In this document: positions 30,132-35,196 of the stretch, piece by piece | Position numbering within the stretch: position 1 is the stretch's first letter | Layout of the letters: every line of letters starts with the position of its first letter | IMG/VR virus record: IMGVR_UViG_3300032820_000046 | Location: 1 to 35,196 of that record | Origin: a virus | DNA: 35,196 nucleotides | Direction: 5' to 3' (one strand) | The notes under the pieces: generated by a model | The model's input: only the letters and a program-made list of their open reading frames with translations | What the model was told of the DNA's origin: nothing | Databases searched by the model: none | Made by a program: the position numbers and the translations under genes

Positions 30132-31412
30132 TTAAGGAGTTTCTAATGCAGCTTTATCAGTTGCGAACACACCTGTAATGAATGCTGGTCTTCTGTTAGT
30201 TTTAACTAAACATAAACCTCTCCATTCTGCTAATACAGTAACTAAGTTTTTAGTGAAATCATCTGAATCACGTCCAACTTCAATGTTCATCTCTCCTTTA
30301 TCGTAAACAGTTGCAGAAGCAAAGTTCCCAATTAAGTATTCCCCATCAGTCACTAAAGTTGTTGGTACTAAAACAACACCATCCAAAGATAATTGACCAG
30401 CAACCATTGCTAATCTATCAATATAACGTCTATCAGTTGTAGAAGTCTTAATTAACTTTAAAGTTGTTATTGTGTTAGGGTGAACAAAAGCATAATCAGC
30501 ATCATCTTGTTCAGCTACTTGAATTTGATTCATTGCAACAGTTAAAACATCAGCCTCATTTGCATTGTCAACAGTTCCAGCGAAAGAACCAGCAGCAAAT
30601 GCAGTTGCAACAGTTTTAATCCCGTTTAAGTTAGAACCTACGTTATCACCTTCGTAAACTTGTGATTCAACATCTTTCAATAACTCTCTCATTAACTCAT
30701 TGTTAATTTCAGCAGTCATAAAAGAAATATCGTTAACCATTTCTTCAGATACTTTGATAAATGCAGTTCTTTTCTTAACAGATTCAGAAACAACAATCAA
30801 ATCAAAATCAATTTGGTTTTTCAATTCACCTTCAGCAGTTCCACCAGCAGCACCATCTTTGTTTGCTTGTGATACCCAAGAAATAACATTAGATTCAGCA
30901 GTTCCACGAGTAACTACATCTAACATTCTTACTCTTCTTGAAGCAATTGCATCCATTCCCGAAAGTCTTTGCTCAACTGGTACATTTCCACCACTTACAT
31001 TTGATGAAATTAACATCGTTCCAGCAGCTTTGAAGTTTAATGTAGCACTTCTATCACCTTTAATTTTTAATAAAGATTCTTTGTTTGCTTCTAATCCTTT
31101 TTGAATTGAATTAACAACACCTAATCCATCAACTTTTTCTTGTTCAGAAAGTTTCTTGATCATTAAACCATGTTGTTTCAAAGTTTCATTTAATGCCTTT
31201 GCTTGTGCAATTTGGTTTTCAGTAATTTCTTTTTTCAAAGATTTAATTACCTCTGCATTATCTTCTTTACCTTTTTCAATTAACTCAGTTAAAAGAGTTG
31301 CGTTTTTTTCGTTATACTCATTGTACAATCCAGCCATTTCTTCTGCTGATTTAGCAGTAAATTGCTCTTTGTTTATTCCTTTTTCAGTAAGGAAATTTTC
31401 AAATTTATTCAT
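30132..31412 (-). CDS. HK97-fold major capsid protein
   Basis: 426 aa. The first ~110 residues are a helical, charged scaffold-like delta domain with coiled-coil pattern (NEKNATLLTELIEKGKEDNA), expected to be removed by the prohead protease. From about 130 the HK97-type core follows: GTMLISSNVSGGNVPVEQRL, IDFDLIVVSESVKKRTAFIK with the E-loop, the A-domain region YAFVHPNTITTLKLIKT, and a C-terminal end near GVFATDKAALETP. It forms the icosahedral shell. Followed by a strong terminator. Confidence 0.9.
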   Translation of the reverse strand: MNKFENFLTEKGINKEQFTAKSAEEMAGLYNEYNEKNATLLTELIEKGKEDNAEVIKSLKKEITENQIAQAKALNETLKQHGLMIKKLSEQEKVDGLGVVNSIQKGLEANKESLLKIKGDRSATLNFKAAGTMLISSNVSGGNVPVEQRLSGMDAIASRRVRMLDVVTRGTAESNVISWVSQANKDGAAGGTAEGELKNQIDFDLIVVSESVKKRTAFIKVSEEMVNDISFMTAEINNELMRELLKDVESQVYEGDNVGSNLNGIKTVATAFAAGSFAGTVDNANEADVLTVAMNQIQVAEQDDADYAFVHPNTITTLKLIKTSTTDRRYIDRLAMVAGQLSLDGVVLVPTTLVTDGEYLIGNFASATVYDKGEMNIEVGRDSDDFTKNLVTVLAEWRGLCLVKTNRRPAFITGVFATDKAALETP

Positions 31413-31427
31413 TTCTTTAGTTTTAAA

Positions 31428-32147
31428 TTATTTTAATAAGTTTAAATAAAATTCTTTGTTGTCTTTCGACTTAGGCTCTGGAGTTACTTTCGTAGGCTCT
31501 TTTGTTCTAAGTGAATTAATAACATCATTATATTTGGTTTGGCATACTCTTAAATTCATTTCAATTGCTTCTAATCTATCATCCGTTCCCTTTCCGTTCT
31601 TTAAAGCGTTGGTTAATCCGTTCATTTTCTTGTTTAACTTATATAAATAGTCCTCGCTATTTCCTTTTGATACGCTAAATAAAGGCGTTTCACTATTCGC
31701 TCCAAATGTTACTGCTGATCCTTCCCACAAAATAACCTCTTTTAGTATTTGCGTTCCGTCTTCTCGTATCTCAATCTTATCATTTATAGTTTGAAACCCT
31801 ATACTATGTTCGGTAATAATACCATCTTGATAATCTAAAAAAGCATCATTGCCCTTTGTTGAACGTGATAACTCTGCATAGGCTAATAAATAATCTGGTG
31901 TTTCTTCCAACTGTTTAAAAACACCTATTTGATGTTCAAAGTCATGATACCTTAAAAACTTAATCTTTCTGTTGCTTTGACTTTCTGGTCCTCGTTCTTG
32001 AATAGATTTAGTAAATGCACCCTTTACAATAATATCTCCATCACTATCAACATTGTTAAACTTTGATAAAGCAATTTTAACACGTCTACCAGCAGGATCA
32101 ATATCCTTTACTTGTAAATCTATATTTTTGGTTTTAAATAGGTTCAT
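31428..32147 (-). CDS. HK97-family prohead protease
   Basis: 239 aa. Family pattern (Peptidase U35): VKIALSKFNNVDSDGDIIVK, catalytic His at about H68 in RYHDFEHQIGVF, catalytic Ser at S115 in TEHSIGF, then a conserved ILWEGSAVTFGANSETPLF end. It cuts the delta domain of the capsid protein during maturation and then itself. The last 60 residues are a polar linker. Position between portal and capsid genes is canonical. Confidence 0.9.
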   Translation of the reverse strand: MNLFKTKNIDLQVKDIDPAGRRVKIALSKFNNVDSDGDIIVKGAFTKSIQERGPESQSNRKIKFLRYHDFEHQIGVFKQLEETPDYLLAYAELSRSTKGNDAFLDYQDGIITEHSIGFQTINDKIEIREDGTQILKEVILWEGSAVTFGANSETPLFSVSKGNSEDYLYKLNKKMNGLTNALKNGKGTDDRLEAIEMNLRVCQTKYNDVINSLRTKEPTKVTPEPKSKDNKEFYLNLLK

Positions 32148-32158
32148 TTGTTTAATTT

Positions 32159-33586
32159 TTATATTCCTAATACTTGTATTGCGGTTTGTCTATCAAACCC
32201 GTATATTTCTATTAATGTCGCAATTGCAGAAGATTCAGAAGTAATTCCATTTGCAACTTGTGTTTGAATTGCCAATATGCCTTGAACACCACCAACCGAA
32301 CCTCTTAATCTTGCTTGTGCTTCTGCATTTTCGTTTTGGGCTTCTGAACTACCTAATAAATTATCATTATTAATTGTAACTTCTGGAACAAATAATGAAC
32401 TTAAAAATTCATCACTTACTTTATAATTGTCTTTAATTAATATGTTTTTAGATTCTTCTGGTATTGGCATATTTAATACCACATTGATTCCATCCATAAC
32501 AATCTTATCCTTTTCGGCTTCTTGTTTTTTATCTTTCTGTAACGCCTCCACATAACTAAAATCTTTTCTCATTCTATAATTACCATCTGGGTAATGGTTC
32601 TTTACAATATAATTATTATGCTTTGCTGCAATCTTATCTGCTAAAGGCATAATAGCATTTGTATAAAGTGCTTTTTCAGCTTCTAATCTATTATTAAAAG
32701 TCTTATTTGCTGGATCATTAAATAAACTACTATCTAATCCAAACACATTACACATTGCACGTAATGAAATAACACCTTGTTCTATAAGCTGTAAGTCAGT
32801 TGCACTCATAGCCATAGGGATATACTTCAAATCCTTGTTGGTTACACCAACACCTCCATACTTATCAGTCCCAGCAATACGTTTATTTAAACTGCTTTGC
32901 ATTTCTCGTGCTTCATCAGCTTTCATAGGTCTATTAGATTGGTCAGTTATTAATCCTGCCATCCCCCTATTTTGAAATAAGTGAGCCGAAGCATCCCACC
33001 TATCATTACCTACTTGAACTACATTAGCAGCAACTTGAAAAACAGATAAGCCTTTATAACTATCTTCAATACTTTGATAAGATGGGTTAAAAAATCTTAA
33101 GTGTTCAATTTCTTCTTGTGTATAAACACGTTTAGTCTTACCAATATCAAATTGATATTTAATGTTAGGTAAAAAGAAATCTTGATTAGTTTGTATTTCT
33201 ACATGATTACTTGGTAAAACATCTAATTCAGCTATTTTGCCGTTTAATGTTTCTCCATAAAGATAAGAGTTACCATTGCATAAAAGATAAGTTAGCAGCA
33301 TTTCATCAATGTCTGCAAATGTATATCCTTTGTTTTGGTTTGGGTTTTCTAATAGTTCATGAATTGTTGTGTCTTCTACCTTTTCCCATTCACCATCAAC
33401 TTGCCTTTCAACAATCCAATTACAGGAAGTAAAAACATTTACAATCTTGGTTACAACTGCATAAGCATCAACATTCCTTTCGTAGGACTGTTCAATTAGA
33501 TTGTCTTGCCTTGCATTGTACTTATCGAATAAACGTATTAAATCGTTACGCTTATCGAGTTTAAACACTCTTTGTAGTAAATTCAT
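32159..33586 (-). CDS. Portal protein (HK97 family)
   Basis: 475 aa, usual size. HK97-type portal pattern: helical wing (QSYERNVDAYAVVTKIVNVF), clip region around YLLCNGNSYLYGE, stem and crown helices, and the tail end EAEKALYTNAIMPLADKI. A dodecamer at one vertex serves as the DNA channel and docks the terminase. Gln/Asn-rich end (NENAEAQARLRGSVGGVQG) may contact the head interior. Separated from the terminase gene by 84 bp without an ORF, holding a short GTCG...CGAC hairpin. Confidence 0.88.
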   Translation of the reverse strand: MNLLQRVFKLDKRNDLIRLFDKYNARQDNLIEQSYERNVDAYAVVTKIVNVFTSCNWIVERQVDGEWEKVEDTTIHELLENPNQNKGYTFADIDEMLLTYLLCNGNSYLYGETLNGKIAELDVLPSNHVEIQTNQDFFLPNIKYQFDIGKTKRVYTQEEIEHLRFFNPSYQSIEDSYKGLSVFQVAANVVQVGNDRWDASAHLFQNRGMAGLITDQSNRPMKADEAREMQSSLNKRIAGTDKYGGVGVTNKDLKYIPMAMSATDLQLIEQGVISLRAMCNVFGLDSSLFNDPANKTFNNRLEAEKALYTNAIMPLADKIAAKHNNYIVKNHYPDGNYRMRKDFSYVEALQKDKKQEAEKDKIVMDGINVVLNMPIPEESKNILIKDNYKVSDEFLSSLFVPEVTINNDNLLGSSEAQNENAEAQARLRGSVGGVQGILAIQTQVANGITSESSAIATLIEIYGFDRQTAIQVLGI

Positions 33587-33670
33587 TCAATTAAATTAGG
33601 GTCGAACTTAAACGACAATTAATTTATTTAACAAAAATAATCAATATTTATTTAATAATTAAAAAAAATT

Positions 33671-34789
33671 TTATACAAAATATGCTTTTGTTTCTCCACT
33701 TATTTCATCATAAGCATATCTTGCTGCATCTATTGCATGATTATGGTCGTCTACTGGCTTATTTACTTTGTCATGCCAACGGTAATTACTTAACTCTTTT
33801 TTAATGTTGATAGAATATCTATCTATTACAATTGTGTAATCTTGCATTTGGGTAATTCCGTTCATAATTGAATCTCTACCTTTGATACAAGGGTAAACCC
33901 TATGCCCTAGTTCTTGTAGTTCGGCTATTAAACGAGGTTCTGCATTATCTGCTATTACCGTATCTTCTGGATTTATTTGTTCAGTTAACATATCGCTAAT
34001 CTGTTTAGTACTCATTCCTTTGGAGTAACAATACTCTTTTAAATATAAGTTCTTTTTGTCTTTAGCAACTTTCACCAATGTAGTAGGATCATTAACATAT
34101 CCAAAATCCATTCCATAAACATAAGGCAAACTATCATCAAACTTTCCTATCTCCCAATTCTCAAATATAACTCCAACTGGTTTTGTACGTTCTCCAGTTC
34201 CATAAATGGACCACCAATAGTTATTATTCTTTTTGCTCTCAATATCTCTTATTTGGTCTGGTGTTAAATATGGATTATCTTTATACGTTGTAATTAATGG
34301 TGGGTATTGTTCTATGTATTTATCTAACCAATGTTCAGTCGGCATTGCTGGATTGTAATCCATTATAATCTTATGCCTTGTACGTGGAAATAATTGATCT
34401 ATTGTTTCTTCATCCAATTGGTTACTTTCATTTATCCAAAGGAAATCCCTAGCCCTACCATGAATCTTTGCAGGATCATCAGCACCATAATAATTAATTA
34501 GGTTGCCGTTTAGGTTATAAATATGATCAGTTTTGTTGTGGTTTGCTGGGTGGTATAGATTATGATTAACTAATACCTGTTTAAAATCCTTCCATACAGT
34601 AGATTTAAGAGCGGTAAAAGTATCTCTTACTATGTCTATCTCTAAACCGTTGTAGTTCTCACACAACCACACAAAGAAGTAAATAGTGCTGAATGTTTTG
34701 CCTGACCTTGTACCACCTTGTAAAAGCGTTATTCTTTGATTTGGAACGCTATTTTTTAAGAATGTATAGTTTGGGTTTGCTTTATTCAT
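33671..34789 (-). CDS. terL: Terminase large subunit
   Basis: 372 aa, short but complete. ATPase motifs: Walker A GGTRSGKT (25-32), Walker B FLWINE (116-121) with coupling residues NPAMP. Nuclease (RNase H-like) motifs: GMDFGYVNDPT with D228, then IADNAE with D281, and a C-terminal DHNHAIDAARYA acidic patch. This motor pumps DNA into the head and cuts it. Overlaps the small terminase gene by 8 bp. The packaging mode is not readable from the sequence; the circular contig fits headful or cos. Confidence 0.92.
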   Translation of the reverse strand: MNKANPNYTFLKNSVPNQRITLLQGGTRSGKTFSTIYFFVWLCENYNGLEIDIVRDTFTALKSTVWKDFKQVLVNHNLYHPANHNKTDHIYNLNGNLINYYGADDPAKIHGRARDFLWINESNQLDEETIDQLFPRTRHKIIMDYNPAMPTEHWLDKYIEQYPPLITTYKDNPYLTPDQIRDIESKKNNNYWWSIYGTGERTKPVGVIFENWEIGKFDDSLPYVYGMDFGYVNDPTTLVKVAKDKKNLYLKEYCYSKGMSTKQISDMLTEQINPEDTVIADNAEPRLIAELQELGHRVYPCIKGRDSIMNGITQMQDYTIVIDRYSINIKKELSNYRWHDKVNKPVDDHNHAIDAARYAYDEISGETKAYFV

Positions 34790-35048
34790 CTAGCCATTCT
34801 GGGAAGTTCTTATTAACGTCCATTTTAATGTCCTTAGTTTCCTTTGGTTTGCCTAAAGAATATTCTAATAACAATTTACTTGCAGAAATATCTTCTTCAT
34901 TAATTGCTTTACCTAAAAGCATCTTTAATATTTTCTCCAATTCTTCTGCTGTAATAACATCATTAACAACATCTTTATAAGGGTTTTTACGCTTGTCAAA
35001 TCCTTTTGCCTTAGTGCTATTACCTCCGTTGTTTTTCCTTTTGTCCAT
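34782..35048 (-). CDS. Putative terminase small subunit
   Basis: 88 aa from the ATG at 35048; a TTG at 35063 would add five residues. Basic N-terminus (MDKRKNNGGNSTKAKG), then a helical part (ITAEELEKILKMLLGKAINE, ASKLLLEYSLGKPKE) that resembles DUF5681-like or small-terminase oligomerisation helices, ending in an acidic WLDE. It recognises the packaging site and loads TerL. Assignment by position before terL; family membership moderate. Confidence 0.7.
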   Translation of the reverse strand: MDKRKNNGGNSTKAKGFDKRKNPYKDVVNDVITAEELEKILKMLLGKAINEEDISASKLLLEYSLGKPKETKDIKMDVNKNFPEWLDE

Positions 35049-35063
35049 ATCAATACAAATCAA

Positions 35064-35165
35064 CTATTGATTTATAAAATTACTTAAAATTATACAACTA
35101 ATAAAAACTGCTAAAGAAACCCCTATTAAAATTGCTGCTATTGCTGCTAATTTGAGTTTGTTCAT
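35064..35165 (-). CDS. 33-aa single-TM membrane peptide
   Basis: Complete gene only visible across the contig ends: MNKLKLAAIAAILIGVSLAV plus ISCIILSNFINQ, stop TAG at 35064-35066. One membrane helix (about 6-29), no other domain. Its ATG overlaps the lipoprotein stop (ATGA), and it ends 15 bases before the small-terminase ATG. A membrane micropeptide paired with a lipoprotein; role unknown. Confidence 0.6.
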   Translation of the reverse strand: MNKLKLAAIAAILIGVSLAVFISCIILSNFINQ

Positions 35166-35196
35166 TCTTTTATAAAGTCTTTAGTTTGTCCTGTTG
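35070..35196. repeat. Terminal direct repeat, right copy
   Basis: Identical to 1-127. See the left copy. It carries the start of the 33-aa peptide gene and the last codons of the lipoprotein gene. Confidence 0.97.
35162..35196 (-). CDS. Partial duplicate: C-terminal end of the lipoprotein gene
   Basis: The last codons and stop (…QTKDFIKE) of the gene at 93-518, present again because of the end overlap. It is cut by the contig edge and should not be counted as a separate gene. Confidence 0.8.
   Translation of the reverse strand, partial: TGQTKDFIKE

Noticed and set aside
33587-33670. Promoter before the portal gene
   Set aside because: A/T-rich with a short GTCG...CGAC hairpin but no TAnnTTTG box at a suitable distance from a TTTG.

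Overview
The window looks like one complete genome of a tailed double-stranded DNA phage (siphovirus type, HK97-fold capsid) that infects a Bacteroidota host, most likely in the Flavobacteriia. The support is low GC, very A/T-rich leaders that mostly lack Shine-Dalgarno motifs, promoter-like TTTG-N19-TAnnTTTG boxes, and typical Bacteroidota phage families (DUF3127, DUF1367, DUF6291, a Rad52-type annealing protein, an M15 endolysin and a three-TM-type holin). The first and last 127 bases are identical, so the contig closes into a circle of 35,069 bp. Every gene I accept lies on the minus strand, so transcription runs from high to low coordinates.

Structure and lysis module, read in transcription order from 35165 down to 10209: a 33-aa membrane peptide, small and large terminase, portal, prohead protease, major capsid protein followed by a terminator, connector genes, a block of fibre-like proteins (29373 to 26151), and an island of small membrane-associated genes (25580 to 23897). 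Then come a tail completion candidate, the major tail protein, a second terminator, tail morphogenesis genes, the tape measure, baseplate and tail-tip proteins (one with an embedded membrane-like segment), fibres, the M15 endolysin and the holin, and a third terminator at about 10144-10171.

Replication and early module, 10058 down to 3445: a promoter with paired TGTAATACA operators, a Rad52-type protein, DUF1367, a second copy of the operator-promoter, small regulators, a free-standing DnaA domain-IV-like protein, a DUF3127 single-strand-binding-like protein, a GIY-YIG nuclease behind a terminator-like hairpin, a DUF6291 replication protein, and a DnaB/RecA-fold ATPase. RusA (Holliday junction resolvase) and an HNH nuclease lie further down at 726-1297. 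I see no integrase, repressor, primase or DNA polymerase.

The most unusual part is about 1300-3720. It holds short orphan ORFs (zinc ribbon, lipoprotein, TM peptide, unknowns) separated by long structured spacers. Several spacers fold like integron attC sites (AAC...GTT ends, unpaired spacer, inner stem with a bulged base), and three share the element AACG...CCATACAAGG...GCGTT. In the middle a clear Bacteroidota-type promoter (2197-2227) drives a roughly 200-nt non-coding region containing a perfect tRNA T-arm and acceptor-like stem but no canonical anticodon arm. I read this as a cassette-like accessory array without its own integrase. The reading is inference and needs covariance-model and comparative checks.
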